Below, piece by piece: positions 17,458-27,769 of a stretch of DNA of 64,000 bases. The stretch is from the NCBI GenBank assembly GCA_949316235.1, contig OX438744.1:62001-126000 (forward strand). The letters are read 5' to 3'. The notes under the pieces were generated by a model. The model was not told the DNA's origin and did not search any database. It worked only from the letters and a program-made list of their open reading frames with translations. The stretch comes from Oegoconia quadripuncta (Eukaryota; Arthropoda; Insecta; Lepidoptera; Autostichidae). Position 1 is the stretch's first letter, and the number at the start of each line of letters is the position of its first letter. A program made the position numbers and the translations under genes.

Positions 17458-19725
17458 TTACTTGCTGGTGTCCATATGCTCCTCCGTTATAGCAGTGCGT
17501 CGGGCCGGCTGCGTAGCTCTAGGCCCCTGGTCGCTCTTCTTTCCTGCCATTCTGCCCTTCCGGCCACGGTTTGCAGCATCGGGACATTCCCTCGCACCAA
17601 TTTGGTGTGCCGCAGATTTGCCGGATGCTGCACATACCACACAGTGCGGCTCAGCGGCACATTCCCTCGCCTTATGTCCGGGTTTTCCACAGCGGAAGCA
17701 GAGCTCGCTGCGGTCCACTTCGCCTCCACATTTTGCACCAACATGGCCGGTCTCCAGGCATCTGAAGCATCTGAGGGGCCTGGGCTCAAGAAGTGTGACC
17801 CGTGCAGATACCCAGCCCACCTTGATTCGGCCTACATCTGACACCTTTTTGGCGGCCGCAACGGGGCAGCTCATTCGGAGTGATCCGGAACCAGAAACAC
17901 CGCGAACGATTACTCCGGATTTGATGAGGTCAGTGTTGCAGCCCCCCTCTGTGGCTACGGCTGTCACCACCTCCTCCACGAAAACCGAGTCGTCCAACTC
18001 GGCGACGCGTATCTCAACGCATTTCGTCGGCCGGTGCACTCTCACAATGTCCTCGCTCAGAACTTTTCTTAATTTTGTAGCCAGGATGTCGGCTTTCTCA
18101 TCAGCCGCGGAGCCTTGGATTTCCCATATCCGGCCCCCGGTTGCCGCCGTCCTAAACCGCAACTCACTTATACCGAGCTGACCTATGTCGATTTTGTTCT
18201 TTGCCTCGGCCATAATCGACCCATACGTCACACCCTTCTCCTCCACACCAGGCATCAGTGTGAGGGTCACAGCTGCTGAGCGAGGTGGGCGAAGTCTCGA
18301 CTTCTTGGGTGCGGTTCTTGGTGCACCGGCCGTCTTTTTGGTCGTGGAGCCCTTGGCATTTCTCTTGGCTACTACGCTCCAAGAATCCTTCTTTGGAGGT
18401 GCAACCTGCGGGCGCGGTCCTTCGGTTAGAGCCGATGCTTCCTTCGCAGCCAGGCTCCGTTTCTTCCGTTTTTTCTTATTTTTATTCCCCGTCTTTTTCC
18501 CTTCTTCCACATTAGCTTGGGAGACTGGAGCGGGAGTCAAAACAGGTTGTGATCTCCGAGGAGTCCCATCTCGTGCGGTTTCCTTCGCCTTAGCCACCGA
18601 GCGGGCACCCGAGGGCGTTGGGGCGGCGGTCGCAGCTTGTGCCGCTTTCTGATCCGCTGCTAGTGGAGGCCGCAGGCGAGGCGCCGGTAGGAGGCGACAC
18701 TCTATATCCTCGAGTCTCGCATTCAGCATCGTGCCGAATTGCACAATGTTGGAACGCGAGACCTCCTCCATTAGCCGACGAATATCCGGCTCTGCGGTTG
18801 CTGGTTGCTGTCGCAGTTGTGCCACCTCGCGGCGCAGCTCATCCAGTCGGCTCGAAAGCTGTGCGTTAGCCGCCTCCAGGCGGACTACCTCCTCATCAAT
18901 CGTGCGAGACCTCAACTCCGCGAAGGCTCCCCTAATGGTCTCTGCCGCGGCTTTGAGGCTGCGCACGAATGTGCCTTTTAGATTGCCGGACTTTCTAGCC
19001 ACCTCCGTGATGACATTCAGAGAGTCCTGCACCGTCTTATTAAGTGCGGCTGAAGAGCGCGCAGTGTCATCTCCGGTCAAAGAGAGCGAATCAGCTACAG
19101 GGCGGGAGATTGATCTTGTTTCTACAACCGCCCTGGTCATTTCTGCCATTTCTGCCTCCGCTTGCAGACGCAGCTCCTGCTCCTTCGCGGCATTGAGCTC
19201 AGCTTTAGCTTTGGCCAGCCCTACGTACTGCCCTGTAGTGGGCGGCCGGCCTCTGCCCCGCTTCGTCGACGCTCCTTTTTTATAATCGGGCTGCTTCACC
19301 TGCGCCTCATCGTTTTCCGAGTCAGAGCTGGTTCCGCGACATCTTTTCAGCCAAAATTTAGAGCCGACGTCAAGCGACATCTGGGAAGATGCCCGCGAAG
19401 CAACCGTCAGCAAGCCGTCAGATGTGTCGGAGTCCGACAATCGAGTGAGCCTAACACGAAGTTCCCTACGTTCGCCATCTTTATTGGGGTCAGCGCGCGC
19501 CTTCGTGGCGCGGGCCTCCACCGACTTTTCAACCATGTCCATATCCAATCCAATGTCTTTTCCAGTGTCCACATTCTCGCCAGAGTCGTTATTAACATTT
19601 GCTTCAAGTAAAAATTTGTCCCCCCCAGAATACGAGGGACGGCCTGCACATGTAAGCGCAGGGGGGGATTCTCCAGTTACGGTACCCCCCTGGGGTAATT
19701 TCTTTTGATTTTTACTCATCTCCAT
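17458..19725 (-). CDS. ORF1 (Gag-like), family 2
   Basis: A 755-residue protein. The N-terminus MEMSKNQKKLPQGG is followed by the shared GESPPALT motif. An extra acidic and Lys/Arg-mixed segment (about 45-110) is not present in the other families. GRGRPPTTGQYVGLAKAKAE, a helical middle, a Lys-rich linker and RVAELDDS follow in order. Three zinc knuckles end the protein: CFRCLETGHVGAKC, CFRCGKPGHKAREC and CVVCAASGKSAAH. It ends MDTSK with TAA, three bases before the ORF2 ATG. Expected role: RNA binding and telomere targeting. Confidence 0.9.
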   Translation of the reverse strand: MEMSKNQKKLPQGGTVTGESPPALTCAGRPSYSGGDKFLLEANVNNDSGENVDTGKDIGLDMDMVEKSVEARATKARADPNKDGERRELRVRLTRLSDSDTSDGLLTVASRASSQMSLDVGSKFWLKRCRGTSSDSENDEAQVKQPDYKKGASTKRGRGRPPTTGQYVGLAKAKAELNAAKEQELRLQAEAEMAEMTRAVVETRSISRPVADSLSLTGDDTARSSAALNKTVQDSLNVITEVARKSGNLKGTFVRSLKAAAETIRGAFAELRSRTIDEEVVRLEAANAQLSSRLDELRREVAQLRQQPATAEPDIRRLMEEVSRSNIVQFGTMLNARLEDIECRLLPAPRLRPPLAADQKAAQAATAAPTPSGARSVAKAKETARDGTPRRSQPVLTPAPVSQANVEEGKKTGNKNKKKRKKRSLAAKEASALTEGPRPQVAPPKKDSWSVVAKRNAKGSTTKKTAGAPRTAPKKSRLRPPRSAAVTLTLMPGVEEKGVTYGSIMAEAKNKIDIGQLGISELRFRTAATGGRIWEIQGSAADEKADILATKLRKVLSEDIVRVHRPTKCVEIRVAELDDSVFVEEVVTAVATEGGCNTDLIKSGVIVRGVSGSGSLRMSCPVAAAKKVSDVGRIKVGWVSARVTLLEPRPLRCFRCLETGHVGAKCGGEVDRSELCFRCGKPGHKARECAAEPHCVVCAASGKSAAHQIGARECPDAANRGRKGRMAGKKSDQGPRATQPARRTAITEEHMDTSK

Positions 19726-20154
19726 GCTTTTTGTTGTGCCGGGGCTGCCGGCGCGCAGTTATGGCTAAATACCCGTCAGCACATCCCCACTTGCGCTGCG
19801 AAGCCACAAGGTGGAACGGGGTAATTTTTTACTGAGGTTTTCTTCCTCGGAAATGCAAGGGCCCGATGACTACCACGAGACATGACCGCAGCAGTCACGG
19901 GCCCGAGACGAAAACACCGACCCAGGGACAGAGTGCCCCGAATCCCTCCAATTGATCACGCAGAGTCCCGTGCAAAGCAGAGGACCTGCGGAAAACCCCT
20001 CTTGTCCGGCCATATCGGCCGGGGTGTGTCGCTCTTGGTCTGGTCTCTCGCCTCAGGCCTGTCCGGTATGGGAAGCCCTATCCGGCATAGCCCTGAGGGT
20101 CGTCGAGACACGCAAGCCCCTCCACCACGGCAAGGTGGCGACACGTCGGAGGGG

Positions 20155-20156
20155 AA

Positions 20157-20158
<2 letters not shown>
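20155..20158. repeat. Minimal telomeric junction
   Basis: Only AACC lies between the 5' end of family 2 and a 53-base poly(T), the longest poly(A) tail in the window. Confidence 0.6.
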
Positions 20159-20214
<56 letters not shown>

Positions 20215-21585
20215 AGGAGAAACGCTCATGCTTATCCGCCCTCCTCGGGGGAGGGGGGCGGATTATGTCGGACTCCGGCACTGAAGGTGCCGGCCTACCG
20301 ACTAAAAACTCCTGGGTGTTCCCTCGCGCGCGCCTATGCGGCGTGGCCGCGGGTACCATCTGGTATTCGTCCGCAGCCACGCCAGCGCGGTGCCCGCCGC
20401 CAGGACAAACGGCGGCAGGCCCACCTCTGGGCTGGAGCAGGGAGGAATCGCCTGGTCCAGCCACCTCTAGAAGGCGCGCGGAAACACCGCGCGCGCCTTC
20501 TCGCGGGGCCTATGTGTGGGCGGTGATCCCCCCGGATCGCCACCCACGGCCCCGCAGGGTAGGGGGGCAGAGGATCGCCTATCATTAAAGATAAGCTCTC
20601 CTCCGTGCCCCCCATGCGGCTGCATCTCCCCTCGCTCTGCGAGTGACCTCGCAGAGAGAGAGGACCGCTTTCCACGGCCTCTCCTTGGCGTCCGCAGCTC
20701 GGACCTGGCTGCGGCCGGCAAAGAGTGGCCGTCCCGCACGGCTACGACCTCTCAACAGAGAGGTCGTCCCCTACCATAGCGGCCCGCAACAGCGGGAGGC
20801 TCGGAGAGGAGGCGGGGTGAACACCGCCCCTCCAACCCTCCCGCCGTCTCCCCCTGCGAACAGAGGGAGAGGGCCGCTTCCCACGACCTCTCGTCGACGG
20901 CCGCAGCCTTAGCTGCAGTCGTCAAGGAGAGGTCGCCCAAGTGCTGCAGACGATTCCACGGCGTCCCCTGCCCAGATGGGCATTCCTCAGGGAGCGCCGC
21001 TTCCTCGCCGCAGCCCGCTGTGGTGGAATTCGCCCTCCACCATCCCTCGTCGTTCCACTCCCGAAAACGAATTTTCGGGAGTGGGACGACGAGGGCATTT
21101 CGGCGCCGAGGCGGGCCTCGGAGCCGAAACTTGGGCTGGTTTTTTATAGAGGTTTTCCTTCCTCGCGGTCCGGGCGGTTAAGCCAAGACCCTCGGTCCCG
21201 GACTGCAGCTGAAAGCCGCGGTCCCGGATTACGAGCCCGGCGGTGGCAAGGGGTAGGAAGTTCCCCACCAGGAGGTTCCTCCTCCCCACGCCTGCTCGGC
21301 GGCAGTACGAGTGCACACCGAGCCCACCCTTACTCCCCCACTAGGAGGGGAGCGTCTCCTGCTCCATCCGCAGTGCCCTCTGCTAAACCAGAGGACACGC
21401 GGAGGAGCCCCCCCGGTGTCAGACTATTCGCCATCGGCCAACAAGAACCCTTAAAAGGGAAGTTGTTGACCGATGCCCAGGGTGCACCGGCCCAGCAGCT
21501 ACCGTTCCCCCCAGACGTATCCAGGAGGACAAGTAACCACCGAGCACACGAGGAGGTTGTCTGACGTCGCACCCCAGGGGACCCC
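20159..21585 (-). mobile_element. Non-coding SART-like derivative, copy 3 (1.4 kb)
   Basis: Apart from the poly(A) length (T run 20159-20211) and the last few bases at the 5' end, this is almost identical to the element at 6523-7915. The basal 3' stem pairs 20213-20219 with 20309-20315. Both ends are telomeric (AACC on the left, five CCTAA-type units on the right), so it is a complete insertion. Confidence 0.75.
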
Positions 21586-21609
21586 AACCTAACCTAACCT
21601 AACCTAACC
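21586..21609. repeat. Telomeric repeat (CCTAA)n
   Basis: Almost five AACCT units between the derivative and the poly(T) of family 3. Confidence 0.9.
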
Positions 21610-21861
21610 TTTTTTTTTTTTTTTTTTGACGGGGAGAAATGCCTTTACGCATTCGACCCGCCGCTGTGGGGCAGCGGCGGGGATATGTGGGGCTCGCCGC
21701 TCCAATGACAGGAGCGGCCCTACCCACTAAAACTCCCCGGTGTCCCTCTCGCCGCCTTGCATAACAGAGCCCAGGTATGCTTACGTATTACTTCTGCGAC
21801 TCAGTCGGCGGTTGCCCGATTCCGGACCCTTCTCATAGAGTAACTAAATTACTCCGACCAT

Positions 21862-24800
21862 CTATTGGTGGCGCGCCGGGACACGTGGCGCGCCAGCAAT
21901 CCCGAGGACCTGCTGCTGTTGTTGAGTGACTGACGTCCCCACATCCGCCACTCTGAGGTCCTCTGCTAGGGGGAGGCTTCGGCCATAGGCCAGCCGCCTG
22001 CGCCCTGTTCGCCTGCGGCGCATCGGATGAGCAGAGGCATCTTCCTCTCGCATCCTTTCTGCCTCCTCCTTCTGTGACATCACGTCCTCACAGAAGGAGA
22101 CCATTGCTCGCCAGGACATCTCGCTGTCCACCATGGATTTGACCACGGCGGGTAGCGATAGGTCCGCCCCCACCGCTGCAACCAGCAGCGCCCGCTGTTC
22201 CGCCCACGCTGGGCAGACGGCTAGCGTGTGCTGCGCTGTATCCTCAGCGCAGCCGCAGCTGTGACACTCGGGCGTGGGCTCCCTCCCCGCCACATTGCAC
22301 AGATACCTCCCGAAGCAGCCGTGCCCCGAGAGGATCTGCACAAGGTGGAAGGTGAGGACCCCCCGCTTTCCGCCGACCCATCTCTCCAAGACAGGACGGA
22401 CTGCTGCGATCGTCATGTGGCCGGAGTTTGGCTCCTCCAGATTATCGCTCCACCTCCGAAGAAGGACCCTGCGCGAGCGTTCTCGCCAGCGCTTAACAAC
22501 CTCCGGAGGTGGATCAACTCCTCGGGTTCGCGACTGCGACACCCGCCGGTAAACATCCGCCAGCACTTCTGCCTCGAGCTCCCACGGAGGCGTGGCAGCT
22601 AGCACACAGGCCGCCTCGCACGACACAGTGCGGTACCCCCTCACTAACCTAACTGCCATGGCCCTCTGCGGTCTCCGCAGGAGGGCCTTATTATGGGCAG
22701 ATAAGGCGTTTACCCAGATGGGTGCTCCGTATAGGGCCATCGAGCGAACGACACCAGCGTACAGTCGACGGCATCCGCCATTTGGCCCGCCCACATTTGG
22801 AAGGAGCCTACTTAGAGCTGAGGCAGCTCCCACAAGTTTGGGAGCCTGACGCTCGAAATGCGCTTTAAAGTTCCACCGGCTGTCGAGGACGAGGCCTAGG
22901 TACCGCATCGTCGACTCGACACCGATGGAAACTCCCCCCACCATTATACGCGATCCGTTTGGAGGTGCCCTACGCGGCCCGTGAAAACACAGGGCCTCAG
23001 ACTTATTGAGGGCCACCTCCAGTCCCAGCCGACGGATTCGCGCTACCACCTGGGCCACTCCAGCCGTCGCCAGCAGGGCTGCCTCCCGGAATGTCCTGCC
23101 ACGGGCTGTCACCAAGGTATCGTCGGCGTAGCAGGTAAGCTCGATACCCCGCAAATTAGCCCCCCGCAGAACCCAATCGTAGCCGATGTTCCACAGGAGC
23201 GGTCCGAGAACCGAACCCTGTGGAACACCGCACGTCATTGGCTTGACCTGCCACGTGGCCTGAGTGGGAAACGTGACTGCCCTCTCCGACAGATAGTTCT
23301 GTACCACTCGACATAGGTACCCCGGCACGCCGTGGTACCTTAGCGCCTCCGTTATGGTACCCCAGGGGAGGGTGTTGAAAGCATTGGCGATGTCAAGAGA
23401 CACCGCCAAGACCACCTCACCCCGGGATACGGCTTCATCCGCCAGAGCCCTCACCCGCGCGACTGCGTCAATGGTGGATCTGCTCCGACGGAATCCAAAT
23501 TGCTGGGCACTCAGGTCGGGCCCAGAGATTTCCAAATGCCTGACGAGGCGGACAGCTATTACGCGCTCGAACAGCTTGCCCACCTCGTCGAGCAGCACAA
23601 TTGGCCGGTAGGCCGAAGGCGAATCAACCGGGCGTCCCTCCTTTCTAAGCAGGACCAGCTTCCCCGATTTCCACTTCCGCGGGAATCGGCCCTGCCTCAG
23701 GCACTCCGAGTAAAGTGCCCTGACTCGCGGCTCCAAAGACTCCCCGAGTGCCAGCACCCAGGCTCGACCGGGGATCCCGTCCGGCCCAGGGGCGGTATTT
23801 TTGGCACGGAGCCTCAGCACCGCCGCCCCCAGCTCCCCCTCGGACACTTCGGGCACGTTCGTCTCCTGAGCGTCATCTTCGACCACCGTCGCCCGCGGCG
23901 CCATAGGCGGGGGAATGTGATCAGCCCTCTCCGGAAACAGAGCTTCCACCACCTGGTTCAGAAGCTCAGGCTGGAGACCCTGCGTCAGGGGGGGGGCCCA
24001 AGGTCGAAGCTTACGCCTCACCATCTTGTATGGCCTCCCCCATGGATCCAGGTTAAGGGTCTCCAACATCTCCTCTTCCGCAAGAGATTTTGCCCGGGCT
24101 ATTGCGACTTGGAGGGTCTTCGTAGCTTGCCTGTAGATGACAAGGAGCCGCGTTTCCTCCACCTCGTCCCTCTGTCTGCGTCCTCGAAATCTGGTGTACT
24201 GGCGTCTAGCTGCCACGCATGCCTTGCGCAACTGGGCGAGCTCATCGGACCACCAGTACACCGAACGTCTGGGAGGACGTGGTTTGACGCGGGGCATGGC
24301 CGCATCACACACATGTGTCATGGCCTCACTGAGCCGCTCCACCTCTTCGTCAATATTCGCGGGGACTTCAGTTCCCGCAACCCAGGCCTGAACAATCGCC
24401 GCTTCAATTAGGGCCTCCCTATCCATCTGTTTTAGGGACCAACGAGGGCCGTCTCCACTTCGGGGTCGGCTTGAACCGCCCGAAGTCGTTAGGGGTGTGG
24501 AGATCGTGTACCGAATGTATCGGTGATCCGACAGCGTCTCCACATCCTCCAACACCTCCCAGCTCTGGACACGGCGCGCCAGGGCGGCACTCGCAAACGT
24601 TACGTCTACAATTGAGCCACCCTGATGTCGCACGCATGTGTCAATCGAACCCCGATTTAGGACCACTAGCCCGGTAGCGACCAACCAGTCCTCCACTGCT
24701 TCGCCTCGGGCATCCGTCGCGGGAGATCCCCACGCCACAGACTTGGCGTTGAGATCTCCAGCGACGAGAACCAAATTAGGACGATTCTGTCCGATCAGAG

Positions 24801-25125
24801 CCCCGACCTCGACGAGAAACTGCTCAAACTCGGCGAGGCTCCGATTCGGAGAGAAATACACCCCGACAAACATTGTATTCCCCAAGCATGCCGCGACGCA
24901 GCCTCGACCCTTCCTTACCCTTTCCAGGGGAGGGGAGCCGGCGGCAGCTTGAGAGACGAGTGCGACTACGCCCTCACGGTCCCCCACCCAGTTATCCCTG
25001 GGTGGGACGAAGTAGGGTTCCGTGACAACAGCCACCTGTATAAGCCACTCCGCCATGCTCTGGATCAAGAGATCCTGAGCTCTGGCGCAGTGGTTTATGT
25101 TCGCCTGTAGAGCGTGGAGAGCCAT
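21862..25125 (-). CDS. ORF2: endonuclease / reverse transcriptase, family 3
   Basis: An intact 1087-residue ORF2. The endonuclease shows TEPY, AGDLNAKSVAWGS and LSDHRY. The Phe-Asn of the GDFN motif is Leu-Asn here, with the catalytic Asp and Asn kept. The reverse transcriptase shows AYRPIVLLDEVGK, QFGFRRSRST, SLDIANAF, GVPQGSVLGP and CYADDT. The zinc motif is GHGCFGRYL, CHSCG and HTLAVC. The ATG follows the ORF1 stop with no gap (TAA ATG), which favours stop-start reinitiation. A Gln-rich tail (TQQQQQ) ends the protein. Confidence 0.93.
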   Translation of the reverse strand: MALHALQANINHCARAQDLLIQSMAEWLIQVAVVTEPYFVPPRDNWVGDREGVVALVSQAAAGSPPLERVRKGRGCVAACLGNTMFVGVYFSPNRSLAEFEQFLVEVGALIGQNRPNLVLVAGDLNAKSVAWGSPATDARGEAVEDWLVATGLVVLNRGSIDTCVRHQGGSIVDVTFASAALARRVQSWEVLEDVETLSDHRYIRYTISTPLTTSGGSSRPRSGDGPRWSLKQMDREALIEAAIVQAWVAGTEVPANIDEEVERLSEAMTHVCDAAMPRVKPRPPRRSVYWWSDELAQLRKACVAARRQYTRFRGRRQRDEVEETRLLVIYRQATKTLQVAIARAKSLAEEEMLETLNLDPWGRPYKMVRRKLRPWAPPLTQGLQPELLNQVVEALFPERADHIPPPMAPRATVVEDDAQETNVPEVSEGELGAAVLRLRAKNTAPGPDGIPGRAWVLALGESLEPRVRALYSECLRQGRFPRKWKSGKLVLLRKEGRPVDSPSAYRPIVLLDEVGKLFERVIAVRLVRHLEISGPDLSAQQFGFRRSRSTIDAVARVRALADEAVSRGEVVLAVSLDIANAFNTLPWGTITEALRYHGVPGYLCRVVQNYLSERAVTFPTQATWQVKPMTCGVPQGSVLGPLLWNIGYDWVLRGANLRGIELTCYADDTLVTARGRTFREAALLATAGVAQVVARIRRLGLEVALNKSEALCFHGPRRAPPNGSRIMVGGVSIGVESTMRYLGLVLDSRWNFKAHFERQAPKLVGAASALSRLLPNVGGPNGGCRRLYAGVVRSMALYGAPIWVNALSAHNKALLRRPQRAMAVRLVRGYRTVSCEAACVLAATPPWELEAEVLADVYRRVSQSRTRGVDPPPEVVKRWRERSRRVLLRRWSDNLEEPNSGHMTIAAVRPVLERWVGGKRGVLTFHLVQILSGHGCFGRYLCNVAGREPTPECHSCGCAEDTAQHTLAVCPAWAEQRALLVAAVGADLSLPAVVKSMVDSEMSWRAMVSFCEDVMSQKEEAERMREEDASAHPMRRRRTGRRRLAYGRSLPLAEDLRVADVGTSVTQQQQQVLGIAGAPRVPARHQ

Positions 25126-27318
25126 TTAATTGACGACGTCCATTGAGACCTCCTCGACCTCGCCCCGAGCTTTAACGCTGGGTGACGGGCGGACCGGCTG
25201 CGAGGGGGCCCTAGGGCCATCGCCGCCTTTCCTTCTACTCTTATTGCGTCGGGGGGCAGCGCATGCTTTGCTGCCCAGCCTATGGTCGGCTGATTTCCCG
25301 GCTGCCTCGCATATGGTGCAGTGCGGTTTCGCGGAGCACTCCCCGGCTTTGTGCCCGGATCGGCCGCAGCGGTAGCATTGATCACTGCGGTCGACCTCGG
25401 CGGAGCACTGATCCCTTGCGTGCCCGACCTCCAGGCAGCGGAAGCACCTGAAGGGTTTTGGCTCCAACAGCCGCACTTGGGCAGACACCCACCCAATTAA
25501 CAGCCGACCGCCGACCTTGATTTTATTTGCAGCCGCCACCGGGCAGCTCACCATTACCGTGCCGAGACCACTGAAACTCTGGCGAATTTCACCGGCCCGC
25601 ACCGACTCGGCCGGGCAGTTGCCAGCGCGCGCTACGGCGGCGACCACATCTTCAACTGCAGTTGCGTCATCCAAGCCCGAAATGCGCATATCCGCGCATC
25701 TGGTGGGCCTGGTGATTTGCACGCAATCTGCGTTGAGCACCTCCCTCAGTTTGCTCGCTAAAGCATCCGCCTTATCACCACTGGTCGCACCTGGCACCTC
25801 CAGAATCCGCGCACCAGTGGCCGTTCGGCGAGAGCGAACTGCAGCAATACCGAGACTGGCAAGATCAATGTTCCTCTGGGCCTCCTTCAAAGCGCTAGCG
25901 TACGTAACGCCTTTCTCCTCAGCTTCTGGCTGTAGGGTGAGAACTACAGCCGATGAGCGAGGCGGCCGGATCTTAACCGGACGAGCCTTCTTCGCGGCAC
26001 CTTGAGGTGCAGACGCCTTGTTACCAGCCTTTTTGCCCTTCTTAACCACTGTGGTCCAGGCCTGGTCCATTGACCGTGGTGCCGGCGGCAGTGGGCGGGC
26101 TTCACGAGGGGCTGTTTCGGTGGTCGAATTTGCCGTTGATCGCCCCTTTTTACCACCTCGTTTACGGGCTTTTTTGCCCTTTTCAGGAGCAGGGTCCGCG
26201 CTCGGCAGGGTGGAACTAGCCCCTGTCTGAACCTTCTTTGGCATGCTGATCGTGGGCTCAGGTACAGCCCTGCTTTCTGCTTGCCGCCTCGCGTCCGCTG
26301 CCAGAGGAGGGCGGAGTCGCTTTTCCGGCAGGAGCCGGTCCGCCATGGCCTCAAGCCTCGCGTTGAGCATTGTCCCAACCTGGACCATGATGCAACGCGA
26401 GAGCTCCTCAGGGTCAAATTGAGCAGGCGCAGATGGCACCCGACTGGTCGCAGAGACTGAGATCTCTCTTTGCTGCGTTTGCTGAAAACCAACTCGCAAC
26501 TCTTGCAACTCCTTGCGGAGCTCCGCCAACTCGGCCCGAAGCCGCGCGTTGTCCGCATGGAGGCGTGCCGTCTCATCTGAGACGCTGCGCTCAGACAGGG
26601 CACTTACGGCTCCGCTGATCGAGACCGCTGCGTCTTTCAAAGCCCGCTGGAAAGTGCCCTTAAGGTGGCGGGACTTTGCAGCTACCGCGGTGATGACCGC
26701 AAGACTGTCTTCGACGGTTTTGCCCAACTCGAGTGCGGAACAGGCGCCATCTGCACCCGCCGTCTTCACTATGGGCTGTGATCCCCGCTTAGGTAGAACC
26801 TTCCTGGCCATGTCAGCGACCTCCTCCTCTGCTCTGAGATACAACTCTTGTCTTTTGGCCTCATTTAGAGCTGCCTTTGCTTTCGCAAGACCCACGTATT
26901 GGCCGGTGGTCGGTGGGCGACCACGGCCTCTTACTACCGGTGGAGGGGGATCAACCTTTCCCCCATCGCTGTCTCTCTCGCTCTCACTGGAAAGCGACGC
27001 CGAGCTAGTACCGCTCAGGCGACGCTTCTTCCCCCCTTTCCTTCCACTACTCCAAAGTTTACCTCCCGGCTTGGAAGACCGCTGGGACGCGACAGTTATC
27101 AGACTAGTGTCTGTCTCGTCTGCAGTTCCCAACTCGACTTCCATCACCACCTCCGAAGAGCAATCCGAATCCAAGTTATCGCCAAAGTCGTTGTTTCGTA
27201 TTTTGAGTATAGATTTGTCCCCCCCAGAATACGAGGGACGGCCTGCACGTGTAAGTGCAGGGGGGGATTCTCCCTTTCGGGTACCCCCCTGGGGTAATTT
27301 CTGTTTATCGATACTCAT
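25126..27318 (-). CDS. ORF1 (Gag-like), family 3
   Basis: A 730-residue protein starting MSIDKQKLPQGG. It has the shared GESPPALTRAGRPSYSGG block, an acidic Ser-rich region, GRGRPPTTGQYVGLAKAKAA near 140, a helical middle, a Lys-rich linker and RISGLDDA. Three zinc knuckles follow: CFRCLEVGHARDQC, CYRCGRSGHKAGEC and CTICEAAGKSADH. It is the nearest relative in the window of the ORF1-only proteins. It ends MDVVN TAA, directly adjoining ORF2. Confidence 0.9.
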   Translation of the reverse strand: MSIDKQKLPQGGTRKGESPPALTRAGRPSYSGGDKSILKIRNNDFGDNLDSDCSSEVVMEVELGTADETDTSLITVASQRSSKPGGKLWSSGRKGGKKRRLSGTSSASLSSESERDSDGGKVDPPPPVVRGRGRPPTTGQYVGLAKAKAALNEAKRQELYLRAEEEVADMARKVLPKRGSQPIVKTAGADGACSALELGKTVEDSLAVITAVAAKSRHLKGTFQRALKDAAVSISGAVSALSERSVSDETARLHADNARLRAELAELRKELQELRVGFQQTQQREISVSATSRVPSAPAQFDPEELSRCIMVQVGTMLNARLEAMADRLLPEKRLRPPLAADARRQAESRAVPEPTISMPKKVQTGASSTLPSADPAPEKGKKARKRGGKKGRSTANSTTETAPREARPLPPAPRSMDQAWTTVVKKGKKAGNKASAPQGAAKKARPVKIRPPRSSAVVLTLQPEAEEKGVTYASALKEAQRNIDLASLGIAAVRSRRTATGARILEVPGATSGDKADALASKLREVLNADCVQITRPTRCADMRISGLDDATAVEDVVAAVARAGNCPAESVRAGEIRQSFSGLGTVMVSCPVAAANKIKVGGRLLIGWVSAQVRLLEPKPFRCFRCLEVGHARDQCSAEVDRSDQCYRCGRSGHKAGECSAKPHCTICEAAGKSADHRLGSKACAAPRRNKSRRKGGDGPRAPSQPVRPSPSVKARGEVEEVSMDVVN

Positions 27319-27734
27319 TATCCATTTTTGTTATGGGGCCGGGGCTGCCGGCGCGCAGTTAAGGCCGAATAACCCGTCGGCAACTCCCCCTAGCGCTGCG
27401 AAGCCACTAGAAGGAACGGGGTGATTTTTTCTCGAGGTTTTCTTCCTCTCAAACCCACAAGGACCCGAAGACTGCCACGAGACATGACCGCAGCAGTCAC
27501 GGGCCCAAGCCACAAAACACCGGCCCAGGGACAGAGCGCCCCGAGCCCGAATGTCTCATCCGCAGAGCGGAGAAACCCCTCTTATCCGGCCATATCGGCC
27601 GGGGTGTGTCGCTCTTTGTCTGGCCTCTCGACCCAGGCCTGTCCGGTATGGGAAACCCTATCCGGCGTAGCCCTGGGCGTCCTCGAGACACGCAAGCCCC
27701 CCCACCACGGCAAGGTGGCGACACGTCGGGGGGG

Positions 27735-27769
27735 AACCTAACCTAACCTAACCTAACCTTAACCTAACC
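27735..27769. repeat. Telomeric repeat with a CCTTAA variant unit
   Basis: About seven AACCT units, one of them CCTTAACC (around 27758-27765), a one-base insertion. The same variant unit recurs at 30617-30624. Confidence 0.88.

Larger units (their letters stand above)
13964..20154 (-). mobile_element. Full-length SART-like element, family 2
   Basis: Poly(T) 13964-13996 directly abuts the clipped 5' UTR of the neighbour. The 3' stem CCCAGGGG (13997-14004) pairs with CCCCTGGG (14076-14083). ORF2 reaches to within 50 bases of the poly(A). The 5' end carries the terminal hairpin with stem CCCCTCC (20117-20123) / GGAGGGG (20148-20154), a compensated variant of the C7/G7 stem in its neighbours. 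Confidence 0.88.
21610..27734 (-). mobile_element. Full-length SART-like element, family 3
   Basis: Poly(T) 21610-21627, a 3' UTR of about 230 bases, ORF2, ORF1 and a 5' UTR of about 415 bases ending in the C7/G7 hairpin. The 3' basal stem is CGGGGAG (21630-21636) with CTCCCCG (21733-21739); the inner stem is GTGGG (21687-21691) with CCCAC (21723-21727). Telomeric repeats flank both sides. Its 3' region is the closest match here to the 3' UTR of the two ORF1-only elements. Confidence 0.9.
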
